Source: Sphingomonas trueperi (GTDB lineage: Bacteria > Pseudomonadota > Alphaproteobacteria > Sphingomonadales > Sphingomonadaceae). From it: DNA of 64,000 nt. This document shows positions 26,645 through 36,300 of the stretch, one piece after another; positions within the stretch are counted from its first letter, which is position 1; each line of letters begins with the position of its first letter. The stretch is taken from contig NZ_JAATJB010000001.1 of assembly GCF_011927635.1 (NCBI RefSeq), positions 124,001-188,000 of the forward strand, in the 5' to 3' direction. The notes under the pieces are model-generated. The model made no database searches. It had not been told where the DNA came from and saw only the letters and a list, made by a program, of their open reading frames with translations. The position numbers and the translations under genes are program-made.

Positions 26645-27991
26645 TTACTTCAGCAGCACCAGTTCCTCGGCCATGGTCGGGTGCAGCGCGACGGTGGCGT
26701 CGAACGCATCCTTGGTCAGCCCGGCCTTCACCGCCACCGCGGCCGCCTGGAGGATTTCCGGCGCATCCGGCCCGATCATGTGGAGGCCCACCACCCGGCC
26801 GGTCACGCCGTCGCAGATCATCTTGTACAGCGCGCGCTCGTGCCGCCCGGCGAGCACGTTCTTCATCGCGCGGAAGTCCGAGGTATAGACCTTCACCGAG
26901 CCGAGCTTGTTGCGCGCCTCGCCCTCGGTCATGCCCACCGAGGCGATCGGCGGGTGGCTGAACACCGCGCTCGGAATGCAGTGATAATCGACCTGGTGCG
27001 GCTTGCCGCCGAACAGCGTGTCGGCAAAAGCCTGGCCCTCGCGGATCGCCACCGGGGTCAGCTGCACGCGATCGGTCACGTCGCCGACCGCATAGATGCT
27101 CTCGACCGTGCTACGATTATCGGCATCCACCTTGATCGCACCGCGCTCGTTCAGCTCGACGCCGACGGTCTCGAGGCCCAACCCCTTCGTGTTGGGCACG
27201 CGCCCGGTGGCGAACAGCACGCAATCGACTTCGATCGGATCATGCCCGCTCATCGAGACCAGCAGACTCTCATCGGCCTGCTTCTCGATCTTCTCGAACT
27301 CGGCGAAGAAGCGGAACTCGATGCCCTTTGTCATCGAGATCTGGAGCAGCCGGTCGCGGACCTGCGCATCATAGCCGCGCAGGATCACGTCGGTGCGGTT
27401 GACCAGCGTCACCTTCGAGCCGAACTCGTTGAAGATGCCGGCGAACTCGTTGGCGATATAGCCGCCGCCAGCGATCAGCACGCGCTTGGGGAGCGTCTCC
27501 AGATGGAATACCTCGTTCGAGGTGATGCCATGCTCGCTGCCGGGGAAACTCGGCACGTGCGGATGCGCACCGGCGGCGATCAGGATCGTCTTGGCGCGTA
27601 CCACCTTGCCGCTAGCCAGCGTCACCTCGTTGGGGCCAGTGATGGTGGCGCGCTCGTGGAAGATGGTGACGCCGTTATTCTCCAGCCCCTGGGTGTAGAG
27701 GCCGTTGAGCCGGTCGACATCGGCGAGGACGTTGTCGCGCAGCGTCGGCCAGTCGAAGCGGCAATCGGGGACGTCCCAGCCGAAGCGGCGCGCGTCCTTC
27801 AGATCCTCGGCGAAATGCGCGCCGAAGATGAGCAGCTTCTTGGGCACGCAGCCGCGGATCACGCAGGTGCCGCCGACGCGATATTCCTCCGCCACCGCAA
27901 CCTTGGCGCCGTACGCCGCCGACATGCGCGAAGCGCGCGTGCCGCCGGAGCCCGCGCCGATCACGAACAGGTCGAAGTCATAGTCGGACAT
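26645..27991 (-). CDS. gor: Glutathione-disulfide reductase
   Basis: A 448-aa FAD-dependent enzyme that reduces oxidised glutathione with NADPH. The FAD-binding GAGSGG is at residues 12-17, the redox-active disulfide Cys43/Cys48 in GGTCVIRGCVPKK, the NAD(P)-binding RVLIAGGGYIANEFAGIF in the middle, and the general acid-base motif ALHPTMAEEL at the C-terminus. Length and motifs are standard for bacterial Gor. No glutathione genes are adjacent apart from the distant GST at 3536-4210. Confidence 0.95.
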   Translation of the reverse strand: MSDYDFDLFVIGAGSGGTRASRMSAAYGAKVAVAEEYRVGGTCVIRGCVPKKLLIFGAHFAEDLKDARRFGWDVPDCRFDWPTLRDNVLADVDRLNGLYTQGLENNGVTIFHERATITGPNEVTLASGKVVRAKTILIAAGAHPHVPSFPGSEHGITSNEVFHLETLPKRVLIAGGGYIANEFAGIFNEFGSKVTLVNRTDVILRGYDAQVRDRLLQISMTKGIEFRFFAEFEKIEKQADESLLVSMSGHDPIEVDCVLFATGRVPNTKGLGLETVGVELNERGAIKVDADNRSTVESIYAVGDVTDRVQLTPVAIREGQAFADTLFGGKPHQVDYHCIPSAVFSHPPIASVGMTEGEARNKLGSVKVYTSDFRAMKNVLAGRHERALYKMICDGVTGRVVGLHMIGPDAPEILQAAAVAVKAGLTKDAFDATVALHPTMAEELVLLK

Positions 27992-28097
27992 GGTTCACTC
28001 CGGAGGTGTGCCGGCGCGAGGGGCCGGAAGAAGGGGTCGAGAAGGAAGATAGGGTGCGGCGCCCGAAAACAAGAGTGCGACCGCTCTCGCCATCGCT

Positions 28098-28212
28098 CCC
28101 CTCCCGCTTGCGGGAGGGGTCGGAGGAGGGGATGGGCAGGTGCGGACTGCGCCGTAACGGCATGAGCCGCCACGTTGGCCCCTCCCCCAGCCTCTCCCGC
28201 AAGCGGGAAAGG
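28098..28212. repeat. Palindromic intergenic repeat (two CCCGC/GCGGG hairpins)
   Basis: CCCCTCCCGC-TT-GCGGGAGGGG (28098-28119) is a perfect hairpin, and CCTCTCCCGC-AA-GCGGGAAAGG (28191-28212) a slightly imperfect one. They bracket an 70-bp spacer between gor and the PhnA-domain gene. The structure resembles the pnt-operon element in size and style but not in sequence. It may also act as a terminator for the pgi transcript. Confidence 0.6.
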
Positions 28213-28220
28213 AACGGAGC

Positions 28221-28526
28221 TCACCGCTTGCGGACGAACTCCGCGCGGAGGACGAGGCCCTTGATGCCGTCGAACTTGCAGTCGATTTCCTGCGCGTCCC
28301 CGGTCAGGCGGATCGACTTGATCAAGGTGCCACGCTTGAGCGTCTGGCCGGCGCCCTTGACGGTCAGGTCCTTGATCAGCGTCACCTGGTCGCCATCCTG
28401 CAGCAGGTTGCCGACCGAGTCCCGCACCTCCACCGTATCGGCGGCCGCAGCCTTGGCCGCGGCCTCGGCGGCGGGGATCCACTCCCCGCTCGGCTCGTCG
28501 TACACATATTCTTCTTCGCCGCTCAT
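28221..28526 (-). CDS. PhnA-domain (YjdM-like) protein
   Basis: A 101-aa protein. Residues 34-101 (VEVRDSVGNLLQDGDQVTLIKDLTVKGAGQTLKRGTLIKSIRL..., EIDCKFDGIKGLVLRAEFVRKR) match the C-terminal PhnA/YjdM domain, named from its occurrence near alkylphosphonate genes although a direct role is not established. The N-terminal zinc ribbon of longer YjdM proteins is replaced by an acidic, Ala-rich tail. It overlaps the pgi stop by ATGA and is surely cotranscribed with it. Confidence 0.8.
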   Translation of the reverse strand: MSGEEEYVYDEPSGEWIPAAEAAAKAAAADTVEVRDSVGNLLQDGDQVTLIKDLTVKGAGQTLKRGTLIKSIRLTGDAQEIDCKFDGIKGLVLRAEFVRKR

Positions 28527-30025
28527 GCGCCGAACGCCCGCTGGATCAGGTCGTTGGTCGAGGGGTCGAAGTCCAGCCCGCCCTTGTCCGCCGCCTTGGC
28601 CATTTCCTTGCCCAGCTCGACGCCGAACTGGTCGAAGGGATTGATGCCGAGCAGCACCGCGTTCACGAACACCCGGTGCTCGTAGAAGGCGATCAGCGCA
28701 CCCAGCGTGCGCGGGTCGACGGCGTCGAGCAGCAGCGTCGACGACGGACGATCGCCCGGATAGCTGCGTGCGGGATCCTCATGCCCCTTGCCGGCCATCA
28801 GCGCCGCGCCCTGCGCGAACATGTTGAGCAGCAGCTGGCGGTGATGCTCCGGCGCCAGCGCGTCGCCGGCCTCGATCACGCCGACGAACTCGAGCGGCAC
28901 GAGGTGCGTACCCTGGTGGAGCAGCTGGAACACCGCATGCTGCGCATCGGTGCCGACGCCGCCCCAGGTGATCGCCGAGGTCGGGTAGGTCACGACCTCG
29001 CCCTGCGCCGTGACGCGCTTGCCGTTCGATTCCATCTCCAACTGCTGGAGATAGCTCGGCAGCAGCTTCAGCCGCTCGTCATAGGCGAAGGTCGCGCGGG
29101 TCTCGCAGCCGCGCGCCTGGGTGTAATAGAGGTCCGCGAACGCCGCGAGCGCGGGCGCGTTCTGCGAAAGATCGGTCAGGCGGAAGTGGCGGTCCATCTC
29201 GGCCGCACCTTCGAGCAGTTCCGCGAACGCCTCCCAGCCCAGCGCCAGCGCCGCCGGGAAGCCGATCGACGACCACAGCGAATAGCGGCCACCGACGCTC
29301 TCGTAGAAGGGCAGCACGCGCGTCTCGTCGACGCCCCATTCCACCGCCTTGTCGGGGGAAGCGGTCAGCGCCACCACCTGGCCATAGGGATCCTCGACGC
29401 CGCCCTCGGCCATCCAGGCAAGCGCGCTCTGCGCGTTGAGCATCGTCTCGGTGGTGGTGAAGGTCTTGCTGGCGATCACCAGCAGCGTCGCCTGCGGATC
29501 GAACGCGTCCATCGCGTCTTCGAGCGCCACGCCGTCGACATTGGAGACGATCGCCACGTCGTAGCGGTCCATGTCGCGACCCAGCGCGTCGACCAGCAGG
29601 TCCGGACCCAGCGCGGAGCCGCCGATACCGATGTGGAGGATATGACGAATCGGCCCCAGCGCCTCGGCCTCGATCGCATCGATCAGCGCGCGCATCCGCT
29701 CGTGCTGCGAACGCGCGCGGGCGACGCTCTCGGGCGCGCCCTCATAGCGCTCGGCGGTATGCTCGGCGGCGCGGCCTTCGGTTACGTTGACAACCTCGCC
29801 GGCGAACAGCGCGTCGCGCTTGGCGGCGAAGTCCATCTGCTGCGCCAGCGCGGCGAAGGCCGACACGGCCTCCGCCGTCAGGTGCGTCTTGGACCAGTCG
29901 AAATGGATGCCGGCGACATCGACGCTCAGCCGCGACAGCCGCTCGGCGTCGGCAGCGAACAGGTCGGTGAGCTTGGTCTGGGGAAGGGCTTGGATCGGCG
30001 TCCAGTCGGGCAAGGCCATGTTCAT
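28523..30025 (-). CDS. pgi: Glucose-6-phosphate isomerase
   Basis: A 500-aa cytosolic enzyme interconverting glucose-6-phosphate and fructose-6-phosphate. Signature segments: LHIGIGGSALGPDLLVDAL, VASKTFTTTETMLNAQSALAWM (read as VIASKTFTTTET in the protein), the active-site region GGRYSLWSSIGFPAALALG, and INPFDQFGVELGKEMA near the C-terminus, which is the second family signature. The length is a little short of 550 but normal for alphaproteobacteria. Start at ATG 30023-30025. Confidence 0.95.
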   Translation of the reverse strand: MNMALPDWTPIQALPQTKLTDLFAADAERLSRLSVDVAGIHFDWSKTHLTAEAVSAFAALAQQMDFAAKRDALFAGEVVNVTEGRAAEHTAERYEGAPESVARARSQHERMRALIDAIEAEALGPIRHILHIGIGGSALGPDLLVDALGRDMDRYDVAIVSNVDGVALEDAMDAFDPQATLLVIASKTFTTTETMLNAQSALAWMAEGGVEDPYGQVVALTASPDKAVEWGVDETRVLPFYESVGGRYSLWSSIGFPAALALGWEAFAELLEGAAEMDRHFRLTDLSQNAPALAAFADLYYTQARGCETRATFAYDERLKLLPSYLQQLEMESNGKRVTAQGEVVTYPTSAITWGGVGTDAQHAVFQLLHQGTHLVPLEFVGVIEAGDALAPEHHRQLLLNMFAQGAALMAGKGHEDPARSYPGDRPSSTLLLDAVDPRTLGALIAFYEHRVFVNAVLLGINPFDQFGVELGKEMAKAADKGGLDFDPSTNDLIQRAFGA

Positions 30026-30123
30026 CTCCTTGGTGGCAGCGCTCCCCTATCGTCCCGCACCGGCCCATTCCAGCCTCATTCCGCCGCTTGACCTCCCCGC
30101 CGCGCCCTAGCAGAGCAGTGCCC

Positions 30124-30987
30124 ATGGAAACGCCCGCCTCCACCGAACCCGTCGCCTCGCGCCCCGAAAACGTGCAAGCGCCTGGCCCAAAGCCGGAAAA
30201 GCCGAAGTCGGAGTGGCGGGACCTCGCCACCTTCCTGCTCAAGCTGGCGCTGATCGTGTTCGTGGTGCGCAGCTTCATCTTCTCGCCGTTCAGCATTCCG
30301 AGCGAGTCGATGCTGCCGCGGTTGCTGATCGGCGACTATCTGTTCATCACCAAGTGGAACTATGGCTACTCCAAGCACTCGCTGCCGTGGAGCCTGCCGC
30401 TGATCCCGGGCCGCATCCTGCCGCGCGATCCTGCCCGCGGCGACGTGGTGGTGTTCAAGGCACCGAACCATAATGGCGAGGACTGGATCAAGCGCGTCAT
30501 CGGCCTGCCCGGCGACACGATCGAGATGGTCAACGGCCAGGTGATCCTCAACGGCAAGCCGGTGCCCAAGCAGCGCATCGCCGATTTCGTGCTGCCGATC
30601 ACGCCGAACTTCACCCATTGCCCGACGCAGTTCCAGACCGCGGACGCCAAGGGCGCACCGATCTGCCGCATCCCGCAGTTCCGCGAGACGCTGCCCAACG
30701 GCAAGCAGTATAACGTGCTCGATCAGGACAATCTGCCGCAGGACAACACGCAGGTGTTCACCGTCCCCGCCGGCCATGTGTTCCTGATGGGCGACAACCG
30801 CGACAACTCCACTGACAGCCGCTTCCAGCAGCCGCCCTATGGCTCGGGCATCGGTTTCGTGCCGATCGAGAATATCGAGGGCAAGGCGGTGGTGAACTTC
30901 TGGTCGACTGACGGCGGTGCCAACTGGTTCCTCCCCTGGACCTGGTTCACCGCGGCGCGGTGGAGCCGGATCGGAGAAGGCTTCTGA
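30124..30987 (+). CDS. lepB: Signal peptidase I
   Basis: A 287-aa inner-membrane protease that removes signal peptides from exported proteins. After a Pro/Lys-rich cytoplasmic tail, one transmembrane helix (about 34-52) leads to the catalytic serine Ser62 in PSESMLP and the general base Lys123 in DWIKRVIGLPGD. GHVFLMGDNRDNSTDSR is the conserved C-terminal box. A TTG at 30088 is in frame upstream, but ATG 30124 agrees better with relatives. rnc follows three bases after the stop. Confidence 0.95.
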   Translation: METPASTEPVASRPENVQAPGPKPEKPKSEWRDLATFLLKLALIVFVVRSFIFSPFSIPSESMLPRLLIGDYLFITKWNYGYSKHSLPWSLPLIPGRILPRDPARGDVVVFKAPNHNGEDWIKRVIGLPGDTIEMVNGQVILNGKPVPKQRIADFVLPITPNFTHCPTQFQTADAKGAPICRIPQFRETLPNGKQYNVLDQDNLPQDNTQVFTVPAGHVFLMGDNRDNSTDSRFQQPPYGSGIGFVPIENIEGKAVVNFWSTDGGANWFLPWTWFTAARWSRIGEGF

Positions 30988-30989
30988 GC

Positions 30990-31655
30990 GTGCCCGATCT
31001 GGGCGGCTGGGTCGAAAAGACGTTCGGCCGCCCCGCCAAAGACCTGCCGGCCTTCCAGCGCGCGCTGACCCATGGCAGCCAGGCCGCCGGCAACTACCAG
31101 CGGCTCGAATTCCTCGGCGACCGGGTGCTGGGGCTGATCGTCGCCGAATGGCTGTTCGAGCGGTTCCCGGAGGAGCCAGAAGGCGCGCTCTCGCGTCGGC
31201 TCAACTCGCTGGTGACCGGCCCGGTCTGCGCCGATGTCGCGCGCGAGCTGGGCGTGGTGCCGCATCTCCGCCTCGGCAAGCAGGCGCGCGACGACGGCGC
31301 CGCCGACAGCGACAATGTGCTGGGCGACGTGATGGAGGCGCTGATCGGCGCCTGGTATCGCGAGGCCGGGCTCGACGCCGCGCGCGCCTTTGTCCGCAAG
31401 GCCTGGGGCAACCGGATCGACGAACACGCCAAGGCGCCCAAGCATCCCAAGTCGGCGCTCCAGGAATGGGCTGCCGCGCGCAACCGCCGTCCGCCCGAAT
31501 ATGAAATCCTCGACCGCTCCGGCCCCAACCACGCGCCGCGCTTCACGGTAAAGGTGTCGATCGGCAAGCTCGCCGAAGCGAGCGCCGAGGGCAGCAACAA
31601 GCAGGAAGCCGAAACCGCGGCGGCAGCGGCGCTGCTGGCCAAGCTGGGCGGCTGA
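30990..31655 (+). CDS. rnc: Ribonuclease III
   Basis: A 221-aa double-strand-specific RNase that processes rRNA precursors and structured mRNAs. The catalytic signature RLEFLGDRVLGLI is at about 38-50, and the second metal-binding region DNVLGDVMEALIGAWY around 105-120. The double-stranded RNA-binding domain follows (PKSALQEWAAARNRRPPEYEI, then AEGSNKQEAETAAAAALLAKL). I chose GTG 30990 because GGAGAAGG lies 10 bases before it and VPDLGGWV fits the family; a longer start at 30960 overlaps lepB. Confidence 0.93.
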   Translation: MPDLGGWVEKTFGRPAKDLPAFQRALTHGSQAAGNYQRLEFLGDRVLGLIVAEWLFERFPEEPEGALSRRLNSLVTGPVCADVARELGVVPHLRLGKQARDDGAADSDNVLGDVMEALIGAWYREAGLDAARAFVRKAWGNRIDEHAKAPKHPKSALQEWAAARNRRPPEYEILDRSGPNHAPRFTVKVSIGKLAEASAEGSNKQEAETAAAAALLAKLGG

Positions 31656-31676
31656 ACAAAGCGCCCCCTCAATCTT

Positions 31677-31773
31677 CGTCATCCCGGCGAAAGCCGGGAT
31701 CCAGTAGCTTCTACGCCATGGCTCGAGCCGAGCCGGTGAGGGCAATGGATCCCGACTTTCGTCGGGATGACGG
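31677..31773. repeat. REP-like inverted repeat, copy 2
   Basis: The outer arms CGTCATCCCGGCGAAAGCCG and onward (31677-31703) and TGGATCCCGACTTTCGTCGG and onward (31746-31773) match the element at 21443-21538, with a different spacer. It lies between rnc and era, where it does not interrupt either gene. Confidence 0.75.
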
Positions 31774-31833
31774 GTTTTCGGCCTCGAACAGCCCCCTCGC
31801 CCCCGCCCCCATTCCCCAGTACAACCGGAACCC

Positions 31834-32742
31834 ATGACCGAACCCACCACCCCCCAATCCTGCGGCGTCGTCGCGATCCTCGGCGCGCCGAATGCCGGCA
31901 AGTCGACGCTGGTCAATGCCCTGGTCGGCCAGAAGGTCGCCATCGTCAGCCCCAAGGCGCAGACGACGCGCGCGCGCGTGATGGGCATCGCCATCGAAGG
32001 CGACACCCAGATCATCCTGGTCGACACCCCCGGCATCTTCGAACCCGAGCGGCGGCTGGACCGAGCGATGGTCGCAGCGGCGTGGGACGGCACCGATGGC
32101 GCCGATCTCGTCGCGCTGGTCGTCGACGGCAAGGGCGGTATCGGCCCCAAGGTCCATGCGGTGATCGACAGCCTGCGCGGCCGCAAGGGGCGCAAGATCC
32201 TGATCCTCAACAAGGTCGACATCGCCGACAAGCCGCGCCTGCTCGGCCATGCCGCCAAGCTCAACGAGGCGCTGGCGTTCGACGAGACCTATTTCGTCTC
32301 GGCCCAGACCGGCGACGGCGTCCCCGAACTCAAGGCCGCGCTCGCCGGCGCGATGCCGCAGGGCGAGTGGCATTTCCCCGAGGACCAGGTCTCGGACGCG
32401 ACCGATCGCATGCTCGCCGCCGAAGTGACCCGCGAGCAGCTCTACCTGCAGCTCCATGCCGAGCTGCCCTATGCCAGCGCGATCGAGACCGAGAAGTATA
32501 GCGAGCGGGCGGACGGCTCGGTCGAGATCCACCAGCAGATCCTCGTGGCGCGCGACACTCAGCGGGCGATCGTGCTGGGCAAGGGCGGCCAGCGCCTCAA
32601 GGAAATCGGCAGCCGCGCCCGCGCCGAGCTCGCGAAGCTGCTCGGCGTGCCGGTGCACCTGTACCTGCACGTCAAGGTCAATCCCAAGTGGGAGGAAGAT
32701 CGCGGCCTGTACCGCGAAATCGGGCTCGACTGGGTAGACTGA
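31834..32742 (+). CDS. era: GTPase Era
   Basis: A 302-aa GTPase that binds the 3' end of 16S rRNA during small-subunit assembly. G-motifs: GAPNAGKSTLVNAL (G1, about 14-27), DTPGIF (G3) and NKVDIA (G4), with FVSAQTGDGV (G5). The C-terminal KH domain carries EIHQQILVARDTQRAIVLGKGGQRLKEIG, the RNA-binding GxxG loop region, and ends GLDWVD. It follows lepB and rnc, a conserved order, though the REP-like repeat separates it from rnc. Confidence 0.96.
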   Translation: MTEPTTPQSCGVVAILGAPNAGKSTLVNALVGQKVAIVSPKAQTTRARVMGIAIEGDTQIILVDTPGIFEPERRLDRAMVAAAWDGTDGADLVALVVDGKGGIGPKVHAVIDSLRGRKGRKILILNKVDIADKPRLLGHAAKLNEALAFDETYFVSAQTGDGVPELKAALAGAMPQGEWHFPEDQVSDATDRMLAAEVTREQLYLQLHAELPYASAIETEKYSERADGSVEIHQQILVARDTQRAIVLGKGGQRLKEIGSRARAELAKLLGVPVHLYLHVKVNPKWEEDRGLYREIGLDWVD

Positions 32743-32842
32743 GGCCCGGCCCCGGGCGGACACCGTTCCACCGGCAGGCCCGCGAGCATGCAAGGGCAAA
32801 CTCCAGCGCGTCCATTCCGCGCCGATAGCACCGTCGGCCGCG

Positions 32843-33133
32843 TCAGCGGGTGCGGCCGCGACCCCGCCGGGAACGCCGCGCAGTCATCGGATCGGGCCGA
32901 GGCGGCGGGCTCCATCCCGGCGGCGGTATCACCTTTTGTTGGCTTGTTCCCAAGCCCATGGCGCCGGGTGTCTGGCGCTGCAGGCCGGCAAAATCGGACG
33001 CCGCCGCCTCCGCGGCGGTGGCGCCGGCGCGCATCGCACTGATCATGTCCCGGCATCGTCGCGCGGTCTCGAAATCGAGAGCGGCGACGGCTTCATCCAT
33101 CTGCTGCTGCAGGCGTTCGATCGTCATAGGCAT
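32843..33133 (-). CDS. UVR-motif (UvrB/UvrC-like) small protein
   Basis: A 96-aa protein (94 if it starts at the second ATG, 33127). The N-terminal ERLQQQMDEAVAALDFETARRCRDMISAM is a UVR motif, the helical hairpin with which UvrB and UvrC pair. The rest is a low-complexity Pro/Arg tail (PPPGWSPPPRPDPMTARRSRRGRGR) that could bind nucleic acid. No catalytic domain is present. Similar small UVR proteins occur in alphaproteobacteria without assigned function. It is alone on its strand here. Confidence 0.65.
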   Translation of the reverse strand: MPMTIERLQQQMDEAVAALDFETARRCRDMISAMRAGATAAEAAASDFAGLQRQTPGAMGLGTSQQKVIPPPGWSPPPRPDPMTARRSRRGRGRTR

Positions 33134-33305
33134 TCGGCGGTAACGCACGAGGACGCATCCGGGCCACAGGGCCGCCGCCAATCGGGCGCAGTGCGCCGCG
33201 GCCTCGCCGGAGCTCGGCCAGCGACGCCGACGGGCTGCGCGGAATCTGGTGCGGTTCGGACTGCCGAGGTCGGCCGTCGCGGGGTGATGCCCCGTCGGGT
33301 ATAAT

Positions 33306-33329
33306 CCCCCGGAGACGAATCTCCGGGGG
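33306..33329 (-). terminator. Terminator after the distal TonB receptor
   Basis: On the minus strand CCCCCGGAGA pairs with TCTCCGGGGG around a stable TTCG tetraloop, followed by ATTATA. It lies 17 bp after the receptor stop and closes the mannan-utilisation transcript. Confidence 0.7.
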
Positions 33330-33345
33330 GAAGGCTGCAGTTTCG

Positions 33346-36300
33346 TTACAGGCGCAGCGAGACACCCGCGACCAGCTGGCGGCCCAGCAGGTCGTAGCCC
33401 ATGATCGTGTTGCCGCGCAGCAGGCCGATACGGCTGCGGCTGTCCGGCACGATCGGCGGGTCGCGATCGAAGATATTGTTGGCGGCAAGACGGAACGTCA
33501 TGCGCTTGTTGATGTCGAAGGTCAGCGCCAGGTCGAACCAGTCATAGGCCTTGATGCCCGGATAGGCATCGCGCTTGTCGGCTTCCGGCAGTGCCGGGAT
33601 GCCGGTGCTGGCGGGGGCGTAGGCCGTCATCGGCATGCCGCTGCGGTGACGCCAGTTGAGCGACACGCTGACGATGCGGCTCGGCGCCATCCAGGTGGTG
33701 CGGAACTGGTGCGCCCAGGTCGGCATGCTCTCGCCGCAACCGCTGCCGAAATAGCCGGTGCAGTCGCGCGGCGTGATGGTCGGCGCGCCCTGGCTGCCAA
33801 CCAGCGTCATCAGTGTGCCGTTGAAGCTCATGTCGAGCGAACCGACACCGCCCAGGCCGACATTATACTGGCCCTGGAAGTCCCAGCCATGCGATTTGGA
33901 CTTGTAGCCGTTGGTCGACCCACGCGAAACCCAGCCGGTCGCCGGGCTGGTCGTCGGCGAGCTGGACAGCGTGCCGTCGGCGTTGCGCTTGATGCCGCGG
34001 CAATAATAGTCGTTACCGGTGGTGAGGCAGCCGTTGAGCCAGTCGAGCGGGTTGAAGAACTCAAGCTGGTCTTCCAGATCGATCAGCCAGCGATCGACCG
34101 ACACGGTGAGGCCCGGCACGAAGCGCGGGCGGAGGACCACGCCGAACGTCTTGCCATAAGCCGTTTCTGGCCGCAACGCGAAGCCGCCTTCGCGAACGGT
34201 GCAGGCATCGTTCGGGCAGATCAGCGTGGCGCTGTTGTAGAGGTTGGTTGGCAGACCCGTATTCGCGCACTGCTGCGGCGTCCAGGACGGCGCGACGCGC
34301 GGGCCGTTCGGGTTCGACGCATTGATCTGCGGGGCGCAGGGATCCGCGTAGAAGCCCTGGTTCCAGAAGATGTTCGACGCATTGGCCGCCGCACCGACGC
34401 CAGGCGCCGCCTGCGACTTGTTGATCGAGGCGCGGAAGGTGATGTCCTCGACGGGCGCCCAGATGCCTTCGATCTTCCACGTACCGAACTTGTCGTCCAG
34501 GCGGTTGTACTTGGACAGACGATAGCCGCCGTTCAGCTGCAGCAGGTGCGTCCAGGACTGGCGCTCGACCAGCGGCGCCTGGATTTCGATGTTGCCTTCC
34601 AGGATGTTCTGGGTGGCGCGAACGTTGGCGCCGCTGCTGTTGTTCTGACGGAAGACCTCGTTGTAGTCGGTACGATCCATCTCGTCGCGATATTCGGCGC
34701 CGATCGCGATCGCGATGCCCTGCTCGGCGAAGGGCGAGGTGATGCCGTACTTGCCGAGATCGCCGCTCACCGTGCCAAGGAACTGCATCAGGCGCGGAAT
34801 GCGCTTGGCGATGCCGCCGGTCGCACCGCCGAACAGATAGTTGTTCAGCGCCGAATCATTGTTGAACGGCGCGAAGGCGTTGAACGGCACGCAGGCGGGA
34901 TCGGTGCCGTTGACCACCGAGCGGCAGGTCGGTCGGCCGTTCACGTTCACCACGTCGAGCGAACGGTTGATGCTGGCGTAGCGCGCGCGTGGCAGATCGA
35001 TCGTGTCGAGCTGGGCACGCGACAGCATGCCGGCCACGTCATAGGACCAGGCATTGTCGAGCACCCGGCCGCGCAGGCCTGCGACGATGCGATAGCCGGC
35101 GTTGATGTACTCCTGGCGCACCAGCGGCTGGGAATCGAAGCGATAGCGCACGTCGATCGGCGCGTACTGGCCCGCCAGGCCCGCATTCGGTCCGCACAGG
35201 GTCTGGGCCTGCGAGGCCGAGAGGAACGGGTTATCGCAATTCACCTGGAACGGGGTGGTGCCATAGGCGCCGAAGTTGAACGTGCGGTTCAGCTGGGTGT
35301 TGTACGACTTGTCGCGATACCACAGCACGTTGCTGTACAGCTCGATGTGATCGTCGAGCTGCGCGGTCAGGAAGCCGCCGGCGTTGACGCGGTGGAACGG
35401 CCGCTGGAAGGCCCAGTCATCATACGGATTGGCCGAGCTGCCGGGACCGCCGCTGTTGATCGGAATGAAGGTGCCGTTGCCGTTCGGATTGTTGACCAGC
35501 ACCTGGCCGGCGCTGGCGCCCGACTGCGGGATGATCGTGCCCGCCGGCGTGAACGTCGCGCGCGAGCAGGCGAGCGGCGAGGTGCGGCTGCTAGTCACCA
35601 CTTCGCACGTGGCGTTCGCGCGGTCGCGCAGGCGGACCAGGCTCGACTGGCGATAGTCGGCGAAGGCCGAGATGTTGACGCGGCCGTCGAACAGGTTGGT
35701 GCCTGCCGCGATGCTGACGTCGGCACGGCCGCCGTCGTTCTTCATCCCCAGCGGGGCGTTGAAGCCGGCGCGCTCTGCCGCATCGGTCACCGCGCTGCTG
35801 CGGTTGTTATGGTTGAAGAAGCTGTAGTTGCCGTCGATGCGGATGCCGGTGAAGTTCTTCTTCATGACGAAGTTGACCACGCCCGCGACCGCGTCCGACC
35901 CGTAGACCGACGAGGCGCCGCCGGTGAGCACGTCGATGCGATCGACCAGCGCGTTCGGGATGATGCCGACGTCGACCGAGTTGGGCAGGCCGATGCGCAG
36001 GCCGTCGATCAGCATCAGCGTGCGCTCATAGCCCAGACTGCGCAGCTTGATGCGCTGGCGGCCTTCGGAGTCGCTGAAATTCTGCTCGGAATTGACCTGC
36101 ACCTGCGGCAGGCGGTTGGTCACTTCCTCGATCGTGGTCGCGCCCTGCGCGGCGATCTCGGCAGCGGTGGTGGTGACGATCGGCGCGGCCGAACGGTTGT
36201 TCGGGCGCACGATGCGGGTGCCGGTGACGACGATCGGACCGCCGGCTGCGTCCTGGTCCGATTCGTCGGCCAACTTCGCCGAGGCGACCGGGTCGCCGAT

